Shown: positions 26,149-35,105, numbered from the stretch's first letter. The stretch is 46,045 nt of DNA from Calothrix sp. HK-06 (GCF_001904745.1 NZ_MRCD01000072.1:1-46045), one strand, 5' to 3'. The notes: generated by a model from the sequence alone, not told the origin. Numbers and translations: made by a program.

Positions 26149-26625
26149 ATGGTGGTTTGGCGTAAGTATATAATTGCTCCCGTGAGCTTAAGTATGGCAT
26201 TGTCACTTTTTGGCTGTAGCGACAGTAAAGTTGCTCAGTGCGAACGATTTATTAAGCAAGTCAATGAAGGAACTACATTAATTGATAAAAATAAAGGCGC
26301 CCAGGTGTCAACTAGTTTAAAACTTGCTAAAGAATTAGAAGAGGTTACTAAAAAAATACGTGACTTGAATTTGGGCGATGAAAAGTTAAAAGAGTATCAA
26401 AGTAAATTTGTCAAGACCTTTGAAACACTTAGTAAAAATGTAGAAATAGCAGGTAAAGCACTTGGTTCCACAAAAAAAGCTGAAGCTTCAACTGCTGGAC
26501 GAGCGACAATTCAAAAAGCAAGAGGTGACATAGATACAGCACTCAAAAATGCTGCTGAAGCTGCTGCACAATTCGATAGTTCTGTCAGCGAGCTTAATCA
26601 GTATTGCACAAAACCAGAATCGTAA
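26149..26625 (+). CDS. Small helical lipoprotein, unknown function
   Basis: The 158-residue protein starts at ATG 26149 (MVVWRKYIIAP) and has a signal peptide ending in a lipobox (L-F-G-C, Cys near residue 23). The mature part is Lys/Glu/Ala-rich and probably a helical bundle (TSLKLAKELEEVTKKIRDL ... A-E-A-A-A-Q-F-D-S), with a cysteine pair near its two ends (C31 and C153) that might form a disulfide. I do not recognise a family. It follows cbiO by 107 bp on the same strand, but a link to metal transport is not supported. Confidence 0.75.
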   Translation: MVVWRKYIIAPVSLSMALSLFGCSDSKVAQCERFIKQVNEGTTLIDKNKGAQVSTSLKLAKELEEVTKKIRDLNLGDEKLKEYQSKFVKTFETLSKNVEIAGKALGSTKKAEASTAGRATIQKARGDIDTALKNAAEAAAQFDSSVSELNQYCTKPES

Positions 26626-26642
26626 ATTGTTAAGACGCGATA

Positions 26643-26671
26643 TTTAAGACGCGATAAATCGCGTCTCTACA
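26643..26671. repeat. TGTAGAGACG palindrome, copy 2 (eroded left arm)
   Basis: TTTAAGACGCGA and TCGCGTCTCTACA surround TAAA. The right arm matches the other copies and the left arm has lost the TAGAG part. A partial second left arm (GTTAAGACGCGATAT) sits just before. Confidence 0.7.
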
Positions 26672-26680
26672 TTTTTTATG

Positions 26681-27111
26681 ATGGAATGGAAACGACTTTT
26701 GACCCCGCAGCGTTTGGGAAAACAGGCACCAGAAGATTTACAATTAGACCGAACCTGTTTTCACTCATGATTGTGACCGTATTGTTTTTTCTTCTCCGTT
26801 TCGGCGCCTTAAGGATAAAACTCAGGTTTACTCACTATCTAAAAACGATTATATTCGCACGCGGTTAATTCATAGCTTAGAGGTTTCTTGTGTAGGACGT
26901 TCACGCTTGTTGAATTGTTGGTTACGAAGTTGTTAAGCGTCATCAGTTAGAAAAATATGAGTTAAGCGGCTCTGACTTTGGAGATATTGTTTCGGCTGCC
27001 TGTTTAGAGCATGATATTGGTAATGCCCCTTTTGGTCATTCGGGTGAGGATTCTATACGTCAAGGTTTTGCATCTTGGTATAGTGGTGCCAATACTTTTG
27101 ATAATCTATAG
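26681..27111 (+). pseudogene. dgt: dGTPase (dGTP triphosphohydrolase) pseudogene
   Basis: From ATG 26681 the first frame reads MEWKRLLTPQRLGKQ and runs to the codons for C-F-H-S. A one-base shift then continues with [19 protein letters not shown] and [17 protein letters not shown] second shift restores [16 protein letters not shown] and the HD-domain motif [18 protein letters not shown], before a stop at 27109-27111. These are hallmarks of Dgt-type HD phosphohydrolases, normally about 440 residues. Only roughly the first 145 codons remain, with at least two frameshifts, so the gene is dead. Its 3' end is cut off next to the converging D-cysteine desulfhydrase-like gene. Confidence 0.88.
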
Positions 27112-27119
27112 CTTATCCG

Positions 27120-28013
27120 TTACATCCGCTGCATCCGTTGCCAATTGCCCTGTAGACCCCCAGTATGTATCAACAAAACACGGCGCCTATCAAAATACCC
27201 TTCTTTAACTAAATCCATAACACCATAAAACATCTTAGCAGTATACACATAATCGAGCGGTACACCATACTCTACCTCAAACTCGCGCGCAAACCTTAAC
27301 AACTCATCATTAACTTTCGCATAACCACCAAAATGATAATTACATATTAACTCCCACGATACATTTATATTACGTTTGTACGGTGCCATTAATCCTTCAA
27401 TATCCTGCTTTAAAAAATCTCCCCCCTTCAAAACAGGAAAACCAATTAAATGCTGCTGAGTATTTAAAGAAAGGGCAACACCTGCCAAAGTCGTCCCAGT
27501 CCCACAGGCAATACACGCAACATCAAACTCAAAATCTTGACTAATTATTTCTCTACAACCCCTTACCCCATCTAAGTTACAACCACCTTCAGGAATTATA
27601 AACACCTTACCAAAGCGTGCGAGTAATTCTTGACGTAGCGTTTCGCTATTTCTTTGTTTATAAGTTTGTCTATCAACATAAACAAGTTGCATCCCCTGAC
27701 TTGTGGCAAACTCTAATGTCGGGTTAAGTGGTAATGTCTCTTCCCCACGAATAACACCTATAGTTTTAAAGCCAAATAAATTACCCGCTGCCGCAGTTGC
27801 ATGTATATGATTAGAATAGGCGCCGCCAAAAGTAAGTATTGTATCTAAATTTTCTCGCTTCGCTGCTTCAAGATTATATTTCAACTTAAACCATTTGTTA
27901 CCACTAATAACCGGATGTACCAAGTCTAAACGTAATACGTAAAGTTCTATATCTTTCGCACGCGCTACCTTACTATCAATTTTTTGTATCGGAGGAGAAG
28001 CAAAAATAACCAT
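27120..28013 (-). CDS. D-cysteine desulfhydrase / ACC deaminase-like PLP enzyme
   Basis: The 297-residue enzyme is of PLP fold type II. The PLP-binding lysine lies in SGNKWFKLKYN, followed by the conserved TFGGAYSNH phosphate/carboxylate region and the glycine-rich CGTGTTLAG loop. This pattern is shared by 1-aminocyclopropane-1-carboxylate deaminase and D-cysteine desulfhydrase; the latter is the commoner activity for bacterial relatives. Its start overlaps the upstream hypothetical gene by 38 bp, and its 3' end abuts the dgt pseudogene on the other strand. Confidence 0.88.
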   Translation of the reverse strand: MVIFASPPIQKIDSKVARAKDIELYVLRLDLVHPVISGNKWFKLKYNLEAAKRENLDTILTFGGAYSNHIHATAAAGNLFGFKTIGVIRGEETLPLNPTLEFATSQGMQLVYVDRQTYKQRNSETLRQELLARFGKVFIIPEGGCNLDGVRGCREIISQDFEFDVACIACGTGTTLAGVALSLNTQQHLIGFPVLKGGDFLKQDIEGLMAPYKRNINVSWELICNYHFGGYAKVNDELLRFAREFEVEYGVPLDYVYTAKMFYGVMDLVKEGYFDRRRVLLIHTGGLQGNWQRMQRM

Positions 28014-28425
28014 TCTTTACGCCCATTAAGTCTTTTTTCCAACGCTCAGGGTAAATAAACCATTGGGTGCTTAATCGTTTTGGGGGTATCGCACCCCAAG
28101 CTACACGAGTTGCTGGGCAATACCAAATAATTGCTGAAGGTGGATTGACCCATTGTTTGCTTTCGACTTCGCCACGCATCCAACCTCTGTAACCATTTGT
28201 TAAAATATAAGGATTTTCAACTCGACGACCCGAAATACTTTTGACTGATATCCAAAATAGTTTGCGCTCACCATCGCTACTATATGCAGGAATGTCCTCA
28301 TCTGTACCAAAGTTTGTCATGATAGACTCTCCTGCGTTGATACCACGGTTTCTAAGTCCTTTACGAACTATTTCAACTGTTTGTCTTCCTTCAGCTAAAA
28401 ATTTTTCCCAGTCTGATGCGGACAT
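27976..28425 (-). CDS. Hypothetical protein upstream of the PLP enzyme
   Basis: The 149-residue soluble protein has no signal peptide. Visible features are a helical N-terminus (SASDWEKFLAEGRQTV), a beta-rich middle (KLFWISVKSISGRRVENPY) and a Trp-rich C-terminal half (SKQWVNPPSAIIWYCP). A K-x-I-x-G-R-R segment might belong to a nuclease-like fold, but I cannot identify catalytic residues with confidence. It starts at ATG 28425, and its 3' end overlaps the PLP enzyme start by 38 bp, so the two are probably co-translated. Confidence 0.7.
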   Translation of the reverse strand: MSASDWEKFLAEGRQTVEIVRKGLRNRGINAGESIMTNFGTDEDIPAYSSDGERKLFWISVKSISGRRVENPYILTNGYRGWMRGEVESKQWVNPPSAIIWYCPATRVAWGAIPPKRLSTQWFIYPERWKKDLMGVKNGYFCFSSDTKN

Positions 28426-28507
28426 AATTGTAGATACACTTTTACTTTATAAGCTTGATTATGTCAAAGTAGGGTTATTTTTGTAATTATTGTTTTGAAG
28501 CACTAAA

Positions 28508-29914
28508 GTGCTTACAACAAGTGTTTATTACGAAAGTACATATAAACTTATAATTATTACTGCTGTGTCGAATTTACAAGAAAGTCACTTAAACCGCGCA
28601 CGCGCTAGTCTCCGCCAAACTCTGTCTTGGTACAATAGTCTTCGTAAGTCGGGACAAGCTTCTTCTCAGTTGACGGGTTTGGTTAAACCTGAGTTGGAGA
28701 TGTTGACCTCAACTCTTAATAAGCTTGACCAAAATGTGGTGCGTATTGCTGCTTTTGGTTTGGTTAGTCGTGGCAAGTCTTCGGTGCTTAATGCTTTGTT
28801 GGGACAAAAGGTTTTGCAAACTGGACCTCTTAATGGTGTGACGCAATATCCCCGTTCGATACGTTGGAGTCCTAGTGAGAAGGTGCAGGTGGAGCTGATT
28901 GATACACCTGGGTTAGATGAAATTGCGGGTGAGATACGCGCAAAAATGGCTAAGGATGTGGCTCAACAAGCTGATTTGATTTTGTTTGTGGTGTCAGGTG
29001 ATATTACGCGCACTGAGTATAATGCTTTGTTGGAGTTACGAAAGTCTCAGAAACCTTTGATTTTGGTGTTTAACAAGGTTGATTTATATCCTGATACTGA
29101 TAGAGAGACAGTTTATCGCAATTTACAGCAGTTAGGCGCCGGGAATCTATTAGAAAAACCTTTGCAACCCGATGAAATTGTGATGGTAGCAGCAGAACCT
29201 TCACCTTTGGAGGTGCGGGTTGAGTATCCTGATGGACGGGTTGACTATGAGTGGGAAACTTTACCACCCCAAGTTGATGAGTTAAGACAGACTATATTAA
29301 ATATTCTCAATCGTGAGGGTCGGTCACTTTTAGCGCTGAATGCTTTGGTACAGGCACGTGAGGCTGAGGAAAGTATAGCTCAAAAAACAATCGATGCACG
29401 CGAACAGCAAGCTGAAGAGTTAATATGGCAGTTTGCAAAGTATAAAGCTTTGGCTGTAGCATTAAATCCTATTGCTGTACTCGATGTGTTTGGAGGTGCG
29501 GTTGCTGACCTCGCTTTAATTCGTTCACTCGCAAAGCTTTACGGTTTACCAATGACTGGGTATCAAGCTGGAAAAATTCTCAAGACGATTTTTTTAAGTT
29601 CGGGTGGTTTATTACTTGGGGAGTTGGGAACAAGTGTTGTATTTGGGTTAGATAAAAGTGCTTCTGTAATAGCTGGTGATAACCCTGGTAACATTACTGG
29701 GTTTATTGGCAGTGCTTTAGTACAGTCGGGTATTGCTGGTTATGGCGCCGTTACAATTGGTAAAGCTGCTAAAGTATACCTTGAAGCTGGGTGTACTTGG
29801 GGACAATTTGGCGCCAGTACTGTTATACAAGAAATACTTGCTACTGTTCCTAAAGAAACGATTTTACATCGCTTGCAACAAGAACTAGGCTGGCTGAAAC
29901 TTGATAATCTTTGA
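28508..29914 (+). CDS. Era-like GTPase with C-terminal DUF697 membrane domain
   Basis: The protein has up to 468 residues. A helical N-terminus (~20-75) precedes a GTPase domain with G1 GLVSRGKSS (84-92), G3 DTPG (132-135) and G4 NKVD (189-192). The second half (~300-468) is hydrophobic and Gly-rich (ALNPIAVLDVFGGAVADLAL ... GLPMTGYQAGKILKTI), matching the DUF697 domain fused to such GTPases in cyanobacteria. It is probably a membrane-associated GTPase of unknown role. The frame opens with GTG at 28508, and GTG at 28565 (VSNLQESHL) is an alternative start. The gene is divergent from the hypothetical gene at 28425. Confidence 0.87.
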   Translation: MLTTSVYYESTYKLIIITAVSNLQESHLNRARASLRQTLSWYNSLRKSGQASSQLTGLVKPELEMLTSTLNKLDQNVVRIAAFGLVSRGKSSVLNALLGQKVLQTGPLNGVTQYPRSIRWSPSEKVQVELIDTPGLDEIAGEIRAKMAKDVAQQADLILFVVSGDITRTEYNALLELRKSQKPLILVFNKVDLYPDTDRETVYRNLQQLGAGNLLEKPLQPDEIVMVAAEPSPLEVRVEYPDGRVDYEWETLPPQVDELRQTILNILNREGRSLLALNALVQAREAEESIAQKTIDAREQQAEELIWQFAKYKALAVALNPIAVLDVFGGAVADLALIRSLAKLYGLPMTGYQAGKILKTIFLSSGGLLLGELGTSVVFGLDKSASVIAGDNPGNITGFIGSALVQSGIAGYGAVTIGKAAKVYLEAGCTWGQFGASTVIQEILATVPKETILHRLQQELGWLKLDNL

Positions 29915-29949
29915 ATAAAATAACAGTAATGGCGCCATAAATTTATATA

Positions 29950-30060
29950 TCATGCCGCAAACTTATAAACAGGTGTTTCAATCATACGAACAGGTTCTTC
30001 TGAGTTCCATATAATTTGTTGCAAGCGTTCTGTCGTATCTGGAGAAAAATTGTTCGCCAG
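29950..30060 (-). pseudogene. Possible C-terminal gene remnant
   Basis: A minus-strand frame ending at 29950 encodes ~36 residues with protein-like composition (FSPDTTERLQQIIWNSEEP then VRMIETPVYKFAA), preceded directly by a stop and lacking a start codon. It looks like the 3' end of a lost gene that I cannot identify. The remainder of the 29915-30743 gap shows only an AGAAACCGGGTTTCT repeat, AT-rich DNA and the CP12 leader. Confidence 0.4.
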
Positions 30061-30143
30061 TCAATTAACTTATTTATATATTGTTCCCATTTTTATATTT
30101 GAACTTCATATACTTATCACTTAAAAAACTTATATTAAATCTT

Positions 30144-30158
30144 AGAAACCGGGTTTCT
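30144..30158. repeat. AGAAACCGGGTTTCT near-palindrome, copy 2
   Basis: This is the exact reverse complement of the 15-bp element at 19128-19142 in the end of the FTR1 gene. It lies in non-coding DNA between the GTPase and CP12 genes. Confidence 0.75.
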
Positions 30159-30743
30159 TTATAAGTAGTTATGCTTATTCACAATTATATTAATTGCGAA
30201 TTGTTAATCATATGTGTATTTTGCTCAACCTACGCAAACTTAAATTAAAAATAAAGAAACAAAAAATACAATTTTATAATAAAAATCCTTATTTATCAGG
30301 TCTTTCACCTTTTTACTGAGTTCCTTTAGTCACAATGCGATAATGTAACTTTTTATAACGTATAATTAATTTATACAGAGAAATATGGCGTTTTAATGAA
30401 AAACTCTCTGATTACTAAAGAGAAAATTTATGCAAAGTGTAACAGTTAATGCAGAATTAAAATTTACTTAATTCCATAATTATATTGGAGTGTTATCCGG
30501 TGATGTTAATCAAGTTAAATGACGGTTATTACCACCCGACAATCTGATAAACATTAGTTTACACTGGGTATGTAAGGTTAAGGTGAATAAAGCAATGCTT
30601 TCAAAGGCTGACAGGTAATTTTACCTAATATTTAATCAGAACTAAGTATTAATGCCTTGCGGCGCCTAATTTACCCTGCTAAAACCGAAGTACTAAAAGA
30701 TATTTCATTTATTGTCTAGTTGAATATCCAAGTGAGAGTCAAA

Positions 30744-31007
30744 ATGCAAAATACATTAAACGCAGTTACTTCCGATGAAACTCAACGTACTATTGAACAA
30801 GTAATTCATGAATCAATTGTAGAAGCACGCAATGCATGTGGTTTGCACGGTGATACCTCACAAGAGTGTGCAGTAGCTTGGGATATCGTTGAAGAGCTAC
30901 AAGCTGAAAAATCGCACCGTAGTAAAGAAGTTCAAGTTAAGACTTCTTTAGACAAATATTGCTCTTTGCATCCCGAAGCAGTTGAATGTCGCGTTTACGA
31001 CGTATAA
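30744..31007 (+). CDS. cp12: CP12 Calvin-cycle regulatory protein
   Basis: The 87-residue, mostly disordered protein has the complete CP12 pattern: an N-terminal cysteine pair (Cys32 and Cys42), the AWDIVEEL core (45-52) and a C-terminal pair (Cys73 and Cys82) ending ECRVYDV. CP12 ties phosphoribulokinase and GAPDH into an inactive complex in the dark when its disulfides form (established). ATG 30744 (MQNTLNAVTS), preceded by GTGAGAG, is preferred over the in-frame TTG at 30720. No partner gene is adjacent. The long leader (30061-30743) shows no recognised regulatory element. Confidence 0.95.
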   Translation: MQNTLNAVTSDETQRTIEQVIHESIVEARNACGLHGDTSQECAVAWDIVEELQAEKSHRSKEVQVKTSLDKYCSLHPEAVECRVYDV

Positions 31008-31010
31008 ATA

Positions 31011-31064
31011 TGTAGAGACGTGTAAACCGGAGGTTTTCCCAAAGGGATATATCGCGTCTCTACA
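31011..31064. repeat. TGTAGAGACG palindrome, copy 3, with a second repeat nested in its loop
   Basis: The outer arms TGTAGAGACG and CGTCTCTACA are those of the copy at 18133, but the loop contains GTAAACCGGAGGTTTTCCC AAAGGGATA. That phrase otherwise occurs twice in the composite repeat at 20111-20304. The tlyA stop codon (31060-31062) lies in the right arm. Confidence 0.8.
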
Positions 31065-31896
31065 ATTCATTTATTGCTGTAATGGTTAGTTGCTTGATTG
31101 CTTCAAGTTCTAATGGCGCCATTATACTTTGCATTGATAACCACAGTAGGTATTCTACATTTCCAGCGGGTCCCGTGATTGGCGACCACGTTAAACCTTT
31201 ATATTTCCATCCAAGTTCTAGTGCTGTCTGCAAAACTTGGTAAATAGCTTCAGCTTGTAAGAGTGGGTCACGCACTACTCCTTTTTTGCCAACTCGGTTT
31301 TTTCCAACTTCAAATTGTGGTTTTACTAGTAGTACCATTTCTCGTGGTGGTTGGGAGAGGCGCCAGAGGGCTGGTAATATTTTGATGACAGAAATAAATG
31401 AGACATCGACGACTACAAAGTTGGGTCGTTCTAATTCCCCCCCAAACTCTTGACCAGGGGGGGAGTTTTGGTATAGTTGTTCGGGGGTGAGGTGTCTGAT
31501 GTTTGTGCGTTCTAGTAAGATAACTCTGGGGTCGTTTCGCAGTTTCCAGTCTACTTGACCATAACCTACGTCTACTCCGTAAACTAATTTAGCTCCTGCT
31601 TGGAGTAAACAGTCTGTAAAACCACCTGTGGAGATACCCGCATCTAAGCATATACGCTCTTGTACGTCTATATTAAATGTTAAGAGTGCTTTTGCTAATT
31701 TTTCGCCGCCTCTGGAAACGAAGCGAGATTTTTGTTTAACTGTTATAGAGGCACCTGTGTCTATTTCGGTTCCAGCTTTATCAATTATGTTACCATCAAC
31801 TGTCACCTCTCCTGCTTGGATGAGACGCTGCGCTAATGCACGGGAAGTACATAAGTTTCGTTCGACAAGTAAAGTATCGAGTCGTTGTTTCGCCAA
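31060..31896 (-). CDS. tlyA: TlyA-family rRNA 2'-O-methyltransferase (hemolysin-like)
   Basis: The 278-residue protein has an N-terminal S4 RNA-binding domain (AKQRLDTLLVERNLCTSRAL; V-D-G) and an FtsJ-like methyltransferase domain. Key elements are R-G-G-x-K-L, LDAGISTGGFTDCLLQ, GVDVGYGQVDWKL, VVVDVSFISV and LVKPQFE. TlyA modifies the ribose of specific rRNA cytidines in mycobacteria; the exact target in cyanobacteria is not established here. The TAG stop is provided by a dispersed TGTAGAGACG repeat. It is convergent with CP12. Confidence 0.93.
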   Translation of the reverse strand: MAKQRLDTLLVERNLCTSRALAQRLIQAGEVTVDGNIIDKAGTEIDTGASITVKQKSRFVSRGGEKLAKALLTFNIDVQERICLDAGISTGGFTDCLLQAGAKLVYGVDVGYGQVDWKLRNDPRVILLERTNIRHLTPEQLYQNSPPGQEFGGELERPNFVVVDVSFISVIKILPALWRLSQPPREMVLLVKPQFEVGKNRVGKKGVVRDPLLQAEAIYQVLQTALELGWKYKGLTWSPITGPAGNVEYLLWLSMQSIMAPLELEAIKQLTITAINEL

Positions 31897-32240
31897 TTTA
31901 ATATTTTTGAGACGTTGTTTATTCTTATTTTATATCAGTAGCGGAACTCTATTTGCGCGTAAAGCATCATAGCTATATGATCCTATCGGTATACTCAAGT
32001 AGTTTTATTACCTCAGAGACATAACATACCTATTTTGTTTCTTGTGAATGTAAATATTAATTAATGATTAAAAATATATTGTAATAAAACTTTGCAATTG
32101 TATAAGTAGTATATAGACAAATTATTTGAAGTTGTGAATTTTCAATGATTTTACTTATATTGGTGAACTACCGTTGAAGTAGGATTAAAGTATTGATTCT
32201 TTATAGTACTTATTCTAAACATTTATTTCTGGTTACTGTT

Positions 32241-32672
32241 ATGTATGTAGAGAAGCAAGTTACTCAAAAAACCTCGTTAAGAGGGTTAAGTGTGTTAGTC
32301 ATCGAAAGTAAGCGAGATGAGCGCGACTTATTGAGTTATATTTTAGAATCGCATGGCGCCGCTGTTATATCATCCGCTTCAGTTAATAATGCCATAGCGG
32401 AACTGGTGTATTATCGCCCGGATGTTGTATTTACCAGTGTTAAAGCACTTGAACAGTATAGCATAGCTGAAAAAATAAATGTTTGTGCGGGTAAAGCTGG
32501 TAAGGAAATTTTGATAATTGGTGTAGTGGAGTCTAAACGCAATATTTACCCGCTAATAACTCAAGATTTAAATTGTCATGCTTGTATATGCAAGCCATTG
32601 GATATGACTGAAGTAGTAGATTTAGTTACCAATTTAGCAGGAAGATATGAGCAGAACTACTATTTGATGTGA
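32241..32672 (+). CDS. Degenerate receiver-domain protein lacking the phospho-acceptor Asp
   Basis: The 143-residue protein starts at ATG 32241 (MYVEKQVTQK); the longer frame would begin at a TTG. It aligns to a CheY-like receiver: V-L-V-I-E-S near the first strand, a helix D-E-R-D-L-L-S-Y-I-L, R-P-D-V-V-F-T-S and C-K-P-L-D with the conserved Lys118. The phospho-acceptor Asp is replaced by Ser66 (FTS), and the acidic pair is reduced to Glu22. It is therefore probably a phosphorylation-independent pseudo-receiver that may bind a partner or ligand. A strong terminator follows. The 31897-32240 leader shows nothing specific. Confidence 0.8.
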   Translation: MYVEKQVTQKTSLRGLSVLVIESKRDERDLLSYILESHGAAVISSASVNNAIAELVYYRPDVVFTSVKALEQYSIAEKINVCAGKAGKEILIIGVVESKRNIYPLITQDLNCHACICKPLDMTEVVDLVTNLAGRYEQNYYLM

Positions 32673-32706
32673 TGAGTAGTTGTTTTGAACAAGTTATACA
32701 GAAATA

Positions 32707-32737
32707 GCGAGTCTTTGTAACAAGACTCGCTTTATTT
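32707..32737 (+). terminator. Rho-independent terminator after the pseudo-receiver gene
   Basis: GCGAGTCTT and AAGACTCGC make a perfect 9-bp stem with a 6-nt loop, followed by TTTATTTT, 35 bp after the stop codon. Confidence 0.88.
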
Positions 32738-32786
32738 TAATTAGAATTTATATTAAGTTTTGTTAAGCCATATTGACAAAAAGGAA

Positions 32787-33296
32787 CTAGATGTCTTTTT
32801 CGCTTAACTCGCGGGTCATGTAATCGAAAGGTTCATCGATAAAGCTGGTATTGGTGACACCAGAGGAAGCAGCTTGTTCTTTAACGATATCTTTCATAAT
32901 TTGGATACCGCGAACTGTTGGACCGATGGGTACACCTAACGAGTTGTAAGTTTCGCGTAAACCTTGGAGAACACGCTCATCGAGTACATCCATGCTGCCT
33001 GCTACAAGTGCATAAGTTGCATAGCGTAAGTAGTAGTCCATATCGCGTAAACAAGCTGCGTAGCGACGAGTTGTGTAAGCGTTACCACCTGGACGAATTA
33101 ACTCAGGTTGTTCGTCGAACAAAGCTGAACCTGCTTGCTTGACGATACCTGCTGCGTTGGAATTTATTGCTGCTGCTGCTTTAATGCGTGCGGTACCGCT
33201 TTCAAAGTAGCCTTTGAGATTGTCAATGGCAATCCGGTCAAAGTAACGTCCAGCAACGTCATAATTCTTAATTAAACTTGTAACAGCGTCGCGCAT
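32787..33296 (-). CDS. apcF: Allophycocyanin beta-18 subunit ApcF
   Basis: This 169-residue phycobiliprotein matches ApcF rather than ApcB or ApcA: it starts MRDAVTSLIKNYDVAGRY and ends FIDEPFDYMTRELSE. The chromophore-binding Cys lies in RRYAACLRDMDYYLRYATYA, with YNSLGVPIGPTVRGIQIMKD further on. ApcF is a minor beta subunit of the phycobilisome core, pairing near the linker ApcE in energy transfer to chlorophyll. The frame extends to a TTG at 33311, but ATG 33296 with a GGGAG site 8 bases upstream fits the usual family start. It is monocistronic, as is common for apcF. Confidence 0.95.
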   Translation of the reverse strand: MRDAVTSLIKNYDVAGRYFDRIAIDNLKGYFESGTARIKAAAAINSNAAGIVKQAGSALFDEQPELIRPGGNAYTTRRYAACLRDMDYYLRYATYALVAGSMDVLDERVLQGLRETYNSLGVPIGPTVRGIQIMKDIVKEQAASSGVTNTSFIDEPFDYMTRELSEKDI

Positions 33297-33461
33297 ACCT
33301 TTATCTCCCAATCATTCCTGTTAACGGTTTGATATTAATTTGGCTGTTTCGTTATGCAATAAATGCATGAGAATAGCAATTGTGTTGCCTTCATACCTCT
33401 ACAATAATATTTCGGCGCCGCAACTCGCACTCTCATAAAGGATTTTATGTCAAAGTTGCGC

Positions 33462-33475
33462 GTAAGAAAATCTAC
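33462..33475. promoter_or_regulatory. NtcA-type site GTA-N8-TAC upstream of glnA
   Basis: GTAAGAAAATCTAC matches the NtcA consensus exactly and lies 206 bp before the glnA start. A possible -10-like TATGAA follows at 33494. NtcA activation of glnA is established in cyanobacteria. Nothing else specific was noted in the 33297-33680 gap. Confidence 0.7.
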
Positions 33476-33680
33476 TTTGTAGTTTTGTATCGTTATGAAT
33501 AGGTAAAGGTTAATATAACCTTTAAAGTCGAAATTCTGTATCAAAGAATACAAAATTCTGAGCAACCTCTTCTTACGATAATCCAGGTGCGAAAATTTGG
33601 TTCAGGCAAGTAGTTGGACGCAATTGCTTTGGGCATTACTAAATTGACTGTGAAGTAATTAGGCAGATTAAGGAGTAACC

Positions 33681-35099
33681 ATGACAACCCCACAAGAAGT
33701 CCTGAAGTTGGTTAAAGACAACAACATTCAGATGATTGACCTGAAGTTCATCGATATGTTGGGAACTTGGCAGCACTTAACGGTGTACCAAAACCAAATC
33801 GATGAAAGCAGCTTCAGCGAAGGTGTACCTTTTGACGGTTCGAGTATTCGGGGTTGGAAAGGAATTGAAGCTAGCGACATGTCGATGGTTCTTGACCCAG
33901 ATACAGCATGGATAGACCCATTCATGCAAGAGCCAACGCTCTCAATAATTTGTAGCATCATTGAGCCTCGTACTGGTGAACCTTACGACCGTTGTCCTCG
34001 TCAAATTGCTCAACGTGCAGTAGATTCTGTAATTTCTAGTGGTGTTGGCGATACAGTATTTTTTGGGCCAGAAGCAGAATTTTTCATTTTTGATGATGTT
34101 CGCTTCGACCAAAATTCCAGTTCTGGTTACTACTATGTAGATTCTATCGAAGGTAAATGGAATTCAGGTAGAACAGAAGCTGGTGGTAACTTAGGTTACA
34201 AACCCCGCTTCAAAGAAGGTTATTTTCCAGTAGCTCCTACCGACACTTTCCAAGACATGCGGACAGAGATGCTGTTAACAATGGCGAAGTTAGGTGTCCC
34301 CATTGAAAAACATCACCACGAAGTAGCAACTGGTGGTCAGTGCGAACTAGGTTTCAAGTTTGGTAAATTAATCCAAGCTGCTGACTGGTTAATGACCTAT
34401 AAATATGTCATTAAGAACGTCGCTAAAAAGTATGGCAGAACCGTAACCTTCATGCCCAAGCCAGTATTTGGTGATAATGGTTCTGGTATGCACTGTCACC
34501 AGTCTATTTGGAAAGACGGTCAACCATTATTTGCTGGCGATAAATATGCTGGTTTAAGTGAAACTGCTTTACATTATATTGGCGGTTTGCTCAAGCACGC
34601 ACCTGCTGTATTAGCAATAACTAACCCTACCACTAACTCATACAAGCGCTTAGTTCCTGGTTATGAGGCGCCTGTAAACTTAGCATACTCCCAAGGGAAT
34701 CGTTCAGCTTCTATTCGTATTCCATTATCTGGCGCCAATCCTAAAGCAAAACGCTTAGAATTCCGTTGTCCAGATGCGACCTCTAACCCATACTTAGCAT
34801 TTGCAGCGATGCTATGTGCTGGTTTAGATGGTATCAAGAATAAAATAGATCCAGGCGAACCTTTAGATAAAAATATCTACGAATTATCACCAGAAGAACT
34901 AGCAAAAGTTCCTTCAACCCCAGGTTCACTTGATGCAGCACTCGAAGCATTAGAGAAAGACCATGCTTTTTTAACAGCGGGTGGTGTGTTTAGCGAAGAC
35001 TTTATCCAAAACTGGATAGCTTACAAAATAGATAACGAAGTCAACCCCATGCGTTTGCGTCCTCACCCCCATGAGTTCGCACTCTACTACGACTGCTAA
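33681..35099 (+). CDS. glnA: Glutamine synthetase type I
   Basis: The 472-residue enzyme has full GSI length. Motifs in order are the N-terminal [21 protein letters not shown], the active-site [12 protein letters not shown], the metal and glutamate ligands around [28 protein letters not shown] and the NRSASIRIP arginine site. A loop with [11 protein letters not shown] holds the tyrosine that is adenylylated in enterobacteria. In cyanobacteria control is instead by the IF7/IF17 proteins, one of which (gifA) lies directly downstream, convergent. ATG 33681 has AAGGAG 8 bases upstream. An NtcA-type site precedes it and a double hairpin terminator follows. Confidence 0.98.
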   Translation: MTTPQEVLKLVKDNNIQMIDLKFIDMLGTWQHLTVYQNQIDESSFSEGVPFDGSSIRGWKGIEASDMSMVLDPDTAWIDPFMQEPTLSIICSIIEPRTGEPYDRCPRQIAQRAVDSVISSGVGDTVFFGPEAEFFIFDDVRFDQNSSSGYYYVDSIEGKWNSGRTEAGGNLGYKPRFKEGYFPVAPTDTFQDMRTEMLLTMAKLGVPIEKHHHEVATGGQCELGFKFGKLIQAADWLMTYKYVIKNVAKKYGRTVTFMPKPVFGDNGSGMHCHQSIWKDGQPLFAGDKYAGLSETALHYIGGLLKHAPAVLAITNPTTNSYKRLVPGYEAPVNLAYSQGNRSASIRIPLSGANPKAKRLEFRCPDATSNPYLAFAAMLCAGLDGIKNKIDPGEPLDKNIYELSPEELAKVPSTPGSLDAALEALEKDHAFLTAGGVFSEDFIQNWIAYKIDNEVNPMRLRPHPHEFALYYDC

Positions 35100-35105
35100 A
35101 CATAT

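Noticed and set aside
33297-33311. TTG start for apcF giving a 174-residue protein
   Set aside because: ATG 33296 gives the family-typical MRDAV start and has a well-spaced GGGAG site, part of which would otherwise be coding.
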